A program made the position numbers and the translations under genes. Positions 45,791-56,501 of a DNA stretch of 64,000 nucleotides are shown in pieces. The stretch covers positions 482,391,900 through 482,455,899 of the forward strand of contig NC_081406.1 of NCBI RefSeq assembly GCF_030272615.1. The letters run 5' to 3'. Below the pieces are notes generated by a model. It was given only the letters and a program-made list of their open reading frames with translations. It did no database searches and was not told where the DNA came from. Position 1 is the first letter of the stretch. Every line of letters starts with the position of its first letter. The DNA is from Cryptomeria japonica (lineage: Eukaryota; Streptophyta; Pinopsida; Cupressales; Cupressaceae).

Positions 45791-46681
45791 GTGATCGACC
45801 TACACAATTCGCCAATTGGTGAATACTTGTCACTAAAAAATCCATTGGTGATGGGATTGCAGACTGCACATGAGATTTGGGAAAAGTTAGAGACTTTGTA
45901 TGAAGGAGATAAACATGTTAAAGTTACTAAATTGCTGAGTTTGAAAGGAAAGTATGAGATGTTGAATATGGGAGAACATGGGAACATAACATCCTTTATA
46001 GCTATAGTGAATGAACTTATCATGAACATCAGATGTGCCTGTGGAACTCTTGAAGAAGATGATATTGTTGCTTAAGTGCTGAGATCTTTCTCTCCTACTT
46101 ACAAATCTTAAGTTCCTACTAGTGATGAGATTCGGACCGTGACTACTATGACAAGAGACATGTTGATTGGTAAACTTGTTTCTTTTAAGTTGAGTGAATT
46201 TGGAGAATCACATGGTAAATCTGAGTTTGCATTTAAAGCCTCTGTATCTAGGAAGTAGAAGTATGATATGAGAGAAAGTTCATCTAGGGATTCCAGATAT
46301 GAAAGAGAAATGAGAGAGATGGAAGAACATGAAAGAGAGTTAGATGAGCTTGAAGCACTTATTGCTCATAGATTTCCTAAGGGAGCTGATAAGTATGATG
46401 GGAAATTACCTTTGAAATGTTTCTCTTGTAATAAGATAGGACATTTTGCTTCTAGGTGTCTTGAAAGAATGTCAAAGTATGATAAGCATGATAAATTTGA
46501 TAATCATGATAGATATGAGAAGCATGATAAGTATGATAAGCCCTATAAGCCTAACCAGAAGAACAAATATAAGAAAAGATGTTATTATGTTGCTGATAAA
46601 GGTATGACAAATGAAGAGTCCAAGAATGAAATTCAGAAGATGAATTTGTATTTATTGCTATCAAGGAAGATGATTATGTAG
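45791..46681 (+). pseudogene. Copia gag (partial) with one intact CCHC knuckle
   Basis: Starts mid-domain. The UBN2/retrotran_gag part (TAHEIWEKLETLYEGDKHVK, NITSFIAIVNELIMNIR) is followed by stops near 46074 and 46109 and TAG at 46256. An Arg/Glu-rich helix (REMREMEEHERELDELEALI), the knuckle CFSCNKIGHFASRC (46419-46460) and a Lys/Asp/His/Tyr-rich tail of short repeats (KYDKHDKFDNHDRYEKHDK) follow. It forms the particle and binds RNA in functional relatives. Confidence 0.82.
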
Positions 46682-49642
46682 CGGTGATTTCTACAACCTA
46701 CATTGTTGAGGAGAAAGCTTTGACTACTAATATTGAAGAGAAAGATGAATGGGTAATTGAAAGTAGTTGTTCACATCATATACAGGTGATAAAATAAAAT
46801 TTGTGAATATGAAAAGGTATGATGGTGGTATAGTAAGATTTGGAGATGATAAAGCTTGTGTGATTCGTGGTAGAGGTTCTATTTCTTTTGATGGTAAGCA
46901 TAATATTTTGAGTATTGGATAGATGGTTGATAAGGGATATGATTTACAATTTAAGAATGGTAAATGCAAGATTCTGAATGGCTCTGATATAGAGATTGCA
47001 CTAGGAACTAAGACTAAAGGTAATATCTTTCACTTGAATGTTGGTGAGAAAAGTTGTTTGATTTCTCAGATAGATAAAATTTGATTGTGGCATAGAAGGA
47101 TATGTCATGTTCAGTTTGATTTCCTGATAAATATAAGTTCTACACAAGTTGTTAGAGATTTGCCTAATATTGTGAAACCTTCTAATATGGTATGTAAAGA
47201 ATGTCAGTTGGGAAAGAAAAGAAGAATTTCATTCAAGAGTAAGTTGTATAAATTTAATGATTTATTAGATCTTGTGCATACTGATTTGTGTGGTCCTACA
47301 AGAGTGAGAAGCATTTAGGGTGATAGGTATTTCATGTTGTTGATTGATGATTATTCTATAATAATGTGGGTCACTTTTCTAAGGGAAAAATTAGAAGCAG
47401 TGGAGAAATTCAAGATGTTCAAAGATAAGGTGGAGACAGAGATAGGGTTGAAGCTAAAGTGTCTGAGATATGACAGAGGAGGAGAATTCACATCCAGTGA
47501 TTCATTTTGTGAAAATAATGGAATTAGAAGACAATTATATGTTCCTAGAACCCCTCAACAGAATGGAGTTGTTGAAAAAAAAAACAAAACTCTAATGGTT
47601 GCTGCTAGGACTATATTGATTGAATGAAATTTTTTGTAGACCTTTTCGAGAGAAGCTATTAGCACTCCTGTATACACATTCAACTAGGTGCATATAAAAG
47701 GTGATTCTAGTAAGACTCCTTATGAGTTATGGTTTGGTCATGTTCCTATAGTTAGATATTTCAAAATTTTTGGAAGAAAATGTTATATCAAAAGAGATGA
47801 GGATATAGGAAATTTTGATGCAAGATGTGATGAAGGAATCTTCTTGGGTTATTCTACTAAGAGAAAGGCCTACTGGTGTTACAATAAGAGGTTGAAGAAG
47901 ATAGTAGAAAGTGTGAATGTGAAGGTTGATGAATGTCATGGAAAGTAGATCAGAGCATGCATATATGAGTTTGATGATCATGATGTTATTTTAAAGCCTA
48001 TGCATACTGAGATCCTAAAGAAGAATGATCCAGTAGAGATAGTTAATTTGGATATTTCTAGTGCTAGTGAAGAAGTTCAAGAACATATGAATCGGAATAA
48101 TCAAAAGACTCCAAGGTATGTGAAATTAAATCATTCACAAAATCAGATTATTGGTGATAAAAAAAGGTTTGATGACTAGGAGAAGGATTGTTGCTAAAGA
48201 GATATGTTTGATTTCCAAGATTGAACCTAAAGATGTTGTTGAAGCTTGTAGATGAGAATTGGATAAAAGCTATGGAAGAAGAGTTGAATCAGATTGAGAA
48301 GAATAATAAATGGGAACTTGTTATAAGACCTAAAGACAAGAATGTGATTGGTACAAAATGAGTGTTCAAAAATAAATTGAATGAAACCAGTGAAGTAGTT
48401 AGAAATAAAGGAATATTGGTATGTAAAGGGTGTTCTCAGATTGAAGGAACTAATTATGAGAAGAATTTTTCTGTGGTAGCTAGAATTGAAGATGTTAAAT
48501 AAGAATTTTAAGGTATATCAGATGGATGTTAAGTCTGCCTTTTTGAATGGTGATTTGGAAGAGGAAGTCTACATTGAGCAACCAGATGGGTTTTCATTAT
48601 CAGATGAAGGAGACATGGTATGCAGATTAAAGAAAGTGCTGTATGAACTTAAGCAAGACCCTAGAGTTTGGTATGCTAGACTAGACAAATATTTGATGAA
48701 GTTGGGATTCTGTAAAGGTACTGCTGATAGTAATTTATACTTTAAGGTTGATAATGATAACATTTTGATTGTAGAAATCATTGTTGATGACATTATTTTT
48801 GGAGGAGATGATGATTTGAGTATGAAGTTTGCTAATGATATGCAAAAAGAGTTTGAGATGTATATGATAGGTGAGATTAAATTCTTCTTAGGATTGCAGA
48901 TTATACAGATTGATAAAGGAATTTTCATTTCTCAATCTAAGTATGCGAAGGAATTATTGAAGAAGTTTGGGTTATATGACTCTAAACATGTTATAACTCC
49001 TATGGTGGCTGGATACAAGTTGTCTAAGCATGATGAATCTTAGAAATTTAATCAAACCTTGTATAGATCTATGGCTAGTGGATTGTTACATTTGACTTAG
49101 ACTAGACTAGATATTATGTATGCTATTTGTCTTTGTGCAATATTTCAAGATGATCCTAAAGAAAGTTGTGTTACTACTGTGAAGAGGATTTTTAGATACT
49201 TGAAGGGGATAGTTGACTATGGTTTGTGGTATTTGGAGAATGATGATTTCATGTTGTGTGTTTATACTGATGTTGATTGAGTAGGTAATGTCGATGACCC
49301 AAAGAGTACCTCCGGTGGAGCATTCTCTTTGGGAAAGTTGGTTTCTTAGATGAGTAAGAAGCAAGATGCTATTTGTCTGTCTATTGCAAAAGCTAAATAC
49401 ATTGTTGTTACTAGTAGCTGTACTCAAGTAGTTTGGATGAAGTAGATGTTGAAGGACATTAGAGTTGTTTATGATGAGCCTACTAATATATATTGTGATA
49501 ATTCAAGTTCTATTAATATTTCCAAGAATCCAGTACTACATTCTAAAACAAAGCATATATCAATCAAGTATCATTTCTTGAGAGAGAAAGTCAGTGAGGA
49601 AGAAGTTAAATTGGAGTATGTATTACAAAGGATCAGATTGTA
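46682..49642 (+). pseudogene. Copia pol: protease remnant, integrase, RT, RNase H
   Basis: Near 46749 the protease motif is damaged (WVIESSCSHH in place of the usual DSGCSxH). Integrase: WHRRICHVQF with CKECQLGKK at 47085-47220, then VHTDLCGP (47275), YDRGGEF with Y for the usual S (47468) and PRTPQQNGVVEKKN (47548), so D, D and E remain. [13 protein letters not shown] (48520), then IVDD (48786) where Copia usually has YVDD, then FFLGLQI. RNase H from about 49240 (YTDVD-stop-VGNVDD) to TAG near 49640, with CDNSSSINISKNPVLHSKTK. More than ten stops and several frameshifts are present. Confidence 0.85.
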
Positions 49643-49799
49643 GATATTTTTACAAGGCCTTTGGCTGCATATACATTTGTATATCTGAGATACAAGTTTG
49701 GGGTCTCTACCCCTCTTGATGAGAACAAGATTCATTGAGATGCATCAATCTGGTGGACTTCATAGTCATATCTTCTTATCCAAATTGATGAGTGGGTGT

Positions 49800-50046
49800 T
49801 GCTGCTCAGGGGGAGTTGTTAGTGTGATGTTCAGTAGTTTGAGATTATCTGGTTTGGCTAAGAGAATAATTATCTATATGTGTCTTTGGCATTTTTGTAA
49901 AAGGGGGAGAGAAGCACATGAAAAACTATCTTATCTTGGAAGCTTTATGTGCATGATCTCAGGGGGAGATTGCTAGTGTTGATTTATTTCTTTGCATTTA
50001 TTGTTTTTCACATTGATATGTTGCCATTAATGCTAATGGGGGAGAT
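49800..50046 (+). promoter_or_regulatory. Serial polypurine tracts before the 3' LTR
   Basis: CAGGGGGAG near 49807, AAAGGGGGAGAGA near 49901, CAGGGGGAGAT near 49959 and TGGGGGAGAT at 50037-50046. The last is adjacent to the LTR and the likely plus-strand primer; similar series precede the LTRs of the other elements here. Confidence 0.7.
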
Positions 50047-50926
50047 TGTTGGATATTGTTGCTGCTAGGATATATTGTTGTCATTGATGTCAACATATTC
50101 CTGTGTTTTGGTGATCTAGTGATTACAAAGAGTTGGTTTGGTTGGTACGTTGCAGATGTGCTTATGCAGATTTGTGATTTTTGTAATAAAGTATCTCTAG
50201 TTGTTTCAATGTTGGTTTCATGATGCTATGTGGTGATTCAATTGAGTTATGGATTTTGGTATGAAGTTTGGTTTTTTAGTGTTTAGTATTGTAGTGTTCT
50301 AGTGTTTCCTATGTTACAAGCTAGGGTTGTCGTTGCACCAAAAGAACAACCTGTCAATGCCCGATACAACCACTAGACTTATAGAATCCACAAGAGGCTA
50401 TTAAACCATGTCGCAAATCCCCACGAGGAATGCTGGTCCACTACCAACAATCCCCCTCCCAGCGTCACTCATCGTGACCTGCGTGATTCAAACTTGTGAC
50501 CAATCTCTGATACCACTTGTTACAAGATAAGGTTGTCCTTGCACCAAAATATTGACCTATCAATGCCCGATACAACCACTAGACTTATAGAATCCATAGG
50601 AGGCTATTAAACCATGTCGTAAATCCCTACGATGGATGCTGGCCCATTGCCAACATCCTAATTATGTCCTATTTGTTTTTGGTGGTCTCCATTGATCATT
50701 GTGCATGTTATTGAAGATCTTATGGGTTTGGTGATGTTCTTTGTGTTATGCAGCATTTTTAGTGGTGTAGCATGTTGTAGATGATCTTGGCAAGATTTTT
50801 GGTGGTGTTGCATGTTCAAGGATTTGATTTGGGTCCATGCTACATCATCTTGGAATTGTATTGGATTGGTGGTTGATTTATGTATCGTGGGATGAAATTT
50901 TGTAATTAGGTCTTGAGGGTTGAGCT
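50047..50926 (+). repeat. 3' LTR of the truncated Copia (incomplete)
   Basis: Starts TGTTGGATATTG. The TRIM at 50312-50655 is nested within it. The right end is not seen because a Gypsy-type LTR begins at 50927; the missing part may lie beyond the window. Confidence 0.7.
50312..50655 (-). mobile_element. TRIM: miniature LTR element, 344 bp
   Basis: Two 138-bp LTRs (50312-50449 and 50518-50655), each starting TGTTACAAG and ending CCAACA on the plus strand, flank a 68-bp internal region. On the minus strand the internal part opens with a primer site TGGTATCAGAGA just after the LTR and closes with a polypurine tract GGGAGGGGGAT. Perfect 5-bp TSDs TCCTA lie at 50307-50311 and 50656-50660. No coding capacity. 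This is the textbook layout of a terminal-repeat retrotransposon in miniature. I do not recognise the family. Confidence 0.92.
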
Positions 50927-51417
50927 TGTAAAGTGGAAAATTGGATCCTAGTGACTCCCTACCTAGGAGAGAGAAAGGAAGCCACTAGGATGATTTTCAC
51001 TTGGGAGGAACTTTACATTCAAAATTGAATCCACTAGATTCAAATCCAAGGGAAATAAAGATGTGAATTCCAAATGGATTGCAAGGGTTGAAGTGTGATT
51101 TACCCTCTTTTGTAAATGAGAAAGTTGACTTGTTGACTATGTGGAAAAGAGAGAGGAAATGAGTGAAATGAGGAGCTACCAGTTTGGGATCGCGCTATAA
51201 CTTCAGATCTGAGCTAATTAGACTGATACAAATCTACCCTACAAATTTGGAGAAAATTCGCCAGGACCATGGCAGGAATGTACATGGTCCTCCACAAAAT
51301 CCACAAAACGAAAAGGGTTCTTTCGTCTCTACAAATGAAGAACAACCCTGCAATTACAGTTGTGCACCTGCAAACTACACACAAGAAAGAGAGGGAAAAT
51401 GGTTGTGGATAGGGGTT
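50927..51417 (-). mobile_element. Partial Gypsy-type LTR, related to 1230-2496
   Basis: The sequence aligns with the reverse complement of the left solo LTR: TGTAAAG start, the 'cctaggagagagaaagg' region, 'ttttcacttgggagg..actttacattca', 'taccctcttttgtaaa', and 'aatccacaaaacg.aa..gg' in the same order. By eye similarity is moderate. It stops at 51417 where the next element inserts, so about 0.7 kb of it is expected to the right of the window. GAGCT at 50922-50926 would be its left TSD. Confidence 0.75.
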
Positions 51418-53937
51418 TGTTAGAAACAACATACCACTAAGAGGGGGGGTGAATCAGTGGTTCTCAACTTTTTGTCTTTGACTAACTTATGTGTGTATAA
51501 TAGTTATGAAATCTAACACAATGCAGACATATTGGTTAGTGGGGAGACTAATCACAAGTGCAATCTCAAGTAAAAGGACATCACATAGCACTATCATGTA
51601 CAAGGAAAACCCAAGATGGAAAAAAACTCAGTAAGCAATGCATCTGGAGTCTTCTACTCAAATCCAGCCTCACAATCAAATCTATTACAAAGTTTAGGGC
51701 ACCAACCCAAGGAGCACCAACCCCTACCTGATTTATGGGCTACAACCCAAAGGAACTACAACCCTTTCTAGTTTATGGGCACCAATCGAAAGGAGATACA
51801 ATCCCTGCACCACCTACAACTTAGTGATCACAATGAAAGAATAAAAAAAAGAAGTAATTATTCTGTTACAAGAGAATCTTGTAACCATTTCATATACCTT
51901 ATTGTGCAGGTGAGACACCTTCTCTACTACATTGATACACCTCTCTCTACTACTACTGCTTTACCGGTTCACCTCTCTCTGTCACTTCTCACTTCTTTCA
52001 ATTGCTCTGATGCTTTCCAATAGTACTACACTCATTCGATTCTATGTCTGCCTTCTCTACAATTAGCTTTTCTTCTTCTCTTCCAGTATGGACACTATCG
52101 GTTCTGCACTTCTACCAGTTGAACACTTCAACCTCATTCTCCCTCACACTTAGTCTCTTCTCTATCTCCTTGATGAGCACTTGATTGATCTTCTCTCACA
52201 TATAGTAGCTCTATCTTCTTCTATTTAGCAGTAATTAACAATATCTTTAGCTTGCATATTTATAGCCCAGTCTTCCTACCAAAAACCAATTCAAATCACA
52301 AGCAGATAGGTTTCTTTCCACTAATCACGAGGCACATCGAATCTAATCAAATCTTATCAGATCACAACTCAGAGATGACTACCTGCACATATCTGCCATT
52401 TTTGTGCCTTCTAGAACACACCTTCCTATTTCAATAACCTACAATCAATCTATTAGCACACCCCTTGGTCAATCACCATAAATGGCACAATAGATTGCTT
52501 CAACAAATTTGATCTTCATCTAGACAATTTGCATTGATTAGTGCATGCCATGGATATGGTCCTATTTCATCCTACCTCAAGCTACAACCCCTCTGCAAAC
52601 ATCCCTCAAGCTTCATAGTCACCATTAATGCTGGACCAATTGCCAACTACTTCATCGTCACTCTACATTGACCTGTGCAAGTTCGCCACTTCACTTCCAC
52701 GTGGCATTACTATTGGTATCCACCTTGGCACACTGCTATGTTAGTTCAACTTAACCATTGACCACCCACATAACCATTACACACATACCAGGTCACTAAA
52801 CCTATCGACACAAATCACCTTGTTGGTTATCCTTCCTACCATCACCTTTTTTATACTGCTGATGTAACCCTTATGTCTGCACTTCACAGCTCTACCAGTG
52901 AAACATCTCTGTGAATATGTTAACTTGCCGACACCATAGCAATTACTAACAACTTTCCTTATCCTTCAGTTTGCTGCACTCCTCTTTATCAAGTGAGAAT
53001 CTTATCTTTCTTGTCTCTTCTATAATGTTTCACAAGTTGACATAACATGTCAACTATCACCAATGCAGATTCTGGTAGATGTGTCTTTTGGTGGACAACA
53101 TACTTTCCTTCTTGTCGGTGAGACACATTGATGACACCAAGTCATCACACTCCTGTTCTGCATCAACCTTCCTTCAGCATTACGGTATCACCATGTATAT
53201 TCCTGCAAACTCACTAGCATCCTTCTTCATCAAACTGGTTCTCCTCTCAACTGGTTTATTAAGATGAAAAATACACCATCTCAACATTTTATTCTTCCTT
53301 CAATGTCCCAGTAGCACACCTTATTTTCACTTGCTTATTCAGTGTGCATTTCTGATATCATGCTCTGGAGGCTTCCTCATCTTCGACTTGTACATTCAGT
53401 CTCTACATTAAATCACTTTTCTATCTTAGGGAATCATTCTGTCGGTACAAGTGTGACATTACAGAGGGGAGAAAACATCTTCAACATGACATATGTCCCG
53501 GTGGTTTTCCATATGTCATCCTGCACACAAAGGCAACATAGTTTGTCAACCTATCACCTATCCTATGATAGCTTCATCACCTCTGCCATTGATGTGATCC
53601 AAATAGCATTCCACCTCTTCAGCACAGTCAATACCCATCATGTAGTCTCTTCATTCCTGTTGTATACAACATCATATCAACAAGCCTTTTACTGAGTGGT
53701 CACTATGCTGCACCTCTAGCATACCGGTACACACCAGTTCTTCCTTTTGCATGAAGATGGTCACCTGGTTGTCACCACTGACAACACATCAACTCTTCTC
53801 CTATATGGGTCCATCTTCTATTTCAGTTGACATCAAACTCTAATGCCAACAACCTCTTGTTCACTAGTTGACATCAATGTCAGTGATACCGGTAACATCC
53901 TATACTAGTTGACATCAATGACAACACAATGCCAACA
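51418..53937 (-). repeat. 3' LTR (2,520 bp) of the pol-less Copia-like element
   Basis: Starts TGTTAGAAACAACATACCACTAAGAGGGG and ends AATGCCAACA in plus reading (broken here into ends only). The first 40 bases resemble the LTR at 14887, so the families are related. The inside is rich in accggt and ctaccagt words but has no gene. The left ORF-like stretches are non-coding. Confidence 0.75.
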
Positions 53938-55399
53938 TCTCCCCTTTTGGAATTGATGTCAACACATGTAGTATCCAACATACTACATAGTATCTCTCCC
54001 CCTTTGTATGATTCAATGGATTATCACACATGCAGTATACTACAAAATCTTTCTTTCCCTTTGACAACAATGGCAAAGGGCACTGTCAGGATAACATTCC
54101 TCCTTATATCTACTGGGTACTGACATAAATCTTTCTTCCCCTTTTTATCCAGTGCATCTCCCCCTATGAAGATTATGCACAACATCATCTCAATCATCAA
54201 CACTTGAGATGGAAATCTCAGGTACCAAACAACCCTTAACAACATACACTGGTCTCTCTCCTTCTTTTGCTCACAACCAATTGAGGAATTAATTTCTTCT
54301 CTTGTGCATATGGTCCTTGTTTGCCAGACTTCTCTTACTTTCAACTGATGACCCATATTCAAATGAGCAATTTCTTTTCCACTATTATCAAGCATCTACT
54401 TGATCTTCTTCTGTATTCATTATATCTGATATTAATATGAAGTATGGCCTTGAACCCCCTGAAACACAGACCTCTAAATTTCATCAATTCATCCAGGTCC
54501 TAAATTGGGACCCATATCAATACCTATAAAATCTACCATCATGAACATAATGCCAACTGCAGGTCACATATCCAATCATTTGACCCATAAATATGTATGC
54601 TCATAAGATGAGCTACTAGACCAATACATGTCATTCAGGTCCTTCCCAATAACACTTGAGTCATAACCACATCCATCTAGGCTACCAAAGTTACTACAGT
54701 GATCCCTCAATTCATTGACTTACATAACCTGCAACACTGGTCAACATCCGTGTCGATAACATGATGCACATACTAGTCTCATATCTTTGTCGGGACACTT
54801 TTCTATTTACCTTCATCTCCCAGTTCCAATTACCTCTGCTACCATTCATTTCACCTGTAGCAGTAGTCCATCTTCATTGTGTAGTCAATGCCGTAACTAC
54901 AGACACACTTCCATCTCATTTTCTTCCTCTTACCATTAGCATCTTGTTAATCTCCTTGTCCACTTTCAACTAAGGGGTGAATGATCTGGTCAATATGTAA
55001 CTTCCCTTGAGTCCTGCATCTCGTTTAAGCTATAGAAGACATCACCTATGCATTGAATTCACAATGTTGGTCCATGCTCTTATATTCTGACTTCTTCCTC
55101 CATGTCTGCTTGATTTCTTTCCTTTCCACATTTGCAGTGTTAACCTTCTTCACCTCATTGGTCCTCTCTCTGTAGGCAGTGCTATAGTATCATACAATGT
55201 CCATGCCTATCTCATGGCTGGGGAACCTTCTAGCATACCAGTTTTCTCTTCCTTTTCTAATCATTCCATTATGGTTGGTTACCAGTTTCCTTGAATCCCT
55301 TGATTATGCAGGAGAACTTCTCCTTTTGTTCCAAGTAGGTCTATGCTGCTCATATCGCCTATAACTGCTTTCACACTGAGCATGATTGATCCTCTGGTT
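53938..55399 (-). other. Internal remnant with polypurine tracts, no pol
   Basis: Purine tracts on the minus strand adjoin the LTR (53938-53950, 53997-54006, 54044-54080, 54130-54170). The remaining sequence to about 55300 has short open stretches (for example 54024-54395 minus) without any integrase, RT or RNase H motif. This is where at least 3 kb of pol would be expected. Confidence 0.55.
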
Positions 55400-55475
55400 G
55401 CCTTAGAAATGCATATTCTTCTTCCTACATTTAAAACTTCTATGTCCTAATCCATTGCAGTTATAACACACAATG
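55300..55475 (-). pseudogene. Gag knuckle region of the outer element, 3' piece
   Basis: On the minus strand a knuckle reads CYNCNGLGHRSFKC (55470-55425), followed by a basic tail. Joined to 62034 onward by removing the nested element and one TSD, the frame is continuous through the knuckle's first residues (NVNIV then CYNC). Gag was therefore cut precisely at a zinc finger by the non-autonomous insertion. Confidence 0.7.
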
Positions 55476-56277
55476 TGTTAGGATTCCCTTGAATACTAAG
55501 AGGGGGGGGGGGTGAATCAGTATCTAACTGGTTATAAGATTTTCTTAACTTAAAACATGTCAAGCATATCAATACTGTATACCGGTAAATAAGAAATAAT
55601 GAAATAAATAGAGATAACAACAACCACATGAAAAAAACACCATAACACAATAGTTTAACAAGGAAACCCAGTGTGGGAAAAACCTCGGTGGGATTTGTGA
55701 CCCACAATATTCACTTACTGGCCAATAAGAGAATATTACTGCTACAATAGGGGCCTACACATGTAGGAAGGCCAAGTGCCTAGAGCTCAATGCTCAATTA
55801 CAAAATGGGAAGTCTCACTGACTTACAAAATGGATTATATAAATTCAATGTCTTGTACTGCTTCAAAATAGCATCTACTATGCTAGATCCAGTACCGGTT
55901 TATAGCTCTGTTTCATACATAAACCCTTAACCTATAATTTGCATAATAGGTTTGCCTTATTTCACCTATATCTTTTCTTCCATCTATTACAAAATGTTCT
56001 ACAATGATCTCTTATATATATGAGTCATTTTACAACTTGCCAAGTCAGCTTACAATGATTTTTCAATAATTAACAAAATATATTACAAACAAAATTCATG
56101 TCGGCTTCTATGCCGGTATGCTTCCTTTTGCTGTCAGTGGTCTCTGTATCGGTGTAGAGTCTGTCTTTGCCGGTGTCGGTAAATTTTCTTGCCGGTGTCA
56201 TAGGATTGTAAGGTTGTCATCAATGACAAAACCTTCAATCATCTACAATATCTCATTGGAGTGTGCATTTGCCAACA
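55476..56277 (-). repeat. 3' LTR of non-autonomous copy 2
   Basis: 802 bp, plus-strand ends TGTTAGGATT and TTTGCCAACA. A minus-strand TATA run (CATATATATAAGAGATC) lies near 56005-56022. A run of eleven or more G occurs at 55502-55512 in the shared signature. A polypurine tract (minus) abuts at 56278-56292. Confidence 0.9.
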
Positions 56278-56501
56278 ATCTCCCTCTTTGGCATTGATGG
56301 CAATACTCATGAGAAAAATCCAAAAATTGTTATCCAAAGGAGTCTGCCGGAATTGTTTTACCAAAAATTTGTGTTCCAAAAGAATATGTGCTCCCCCTGA
56401 GCTGATGAGTCATTTGCTGGTTATTTTTCTCATTCCACTACTCCCCCTTTGGCATCAATGACAAAGGTTGTCAAAGTGTCAATAGAGTGTGGTTTCCTGC
56501 T

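Larger units (their letters stand above)
45785..50926 (+). mobile_element. 5'-truncated Copia retrotransposon
   Basis: Plus-strand element that begins in the middle of gag (IGEYLSLKNP, then TAHEIWEKLETLYEGD) with no 5' LTR or primer site to its left. Gag, protease remnant, integrase, RT and RNase H follow in Copia order, then G-rich purine tracts and a 3' LTR from 50047. The LTR is interrupted by a TRIM and then cut by a Gypsy-type LTR at 50927. Deletion or recombination at the left end, perhaps near the inverted repeat at 45659-45779, would explain the missing start. Confidence 0.82.

Noticed and set aside
50450-50517. A tRNA gene suggested by the TGGTATCAGAG word
   Set aside because: It is a retroelement primer site complementary to a tRNA end; no cloverleaf is present.
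51418-53937. Small plus-strand ORFs (for example 53342-53695) as genes
   Set aside because: They lie in an LTR, share its simple Ser/Leu/Thr-rich composition and have no motif.
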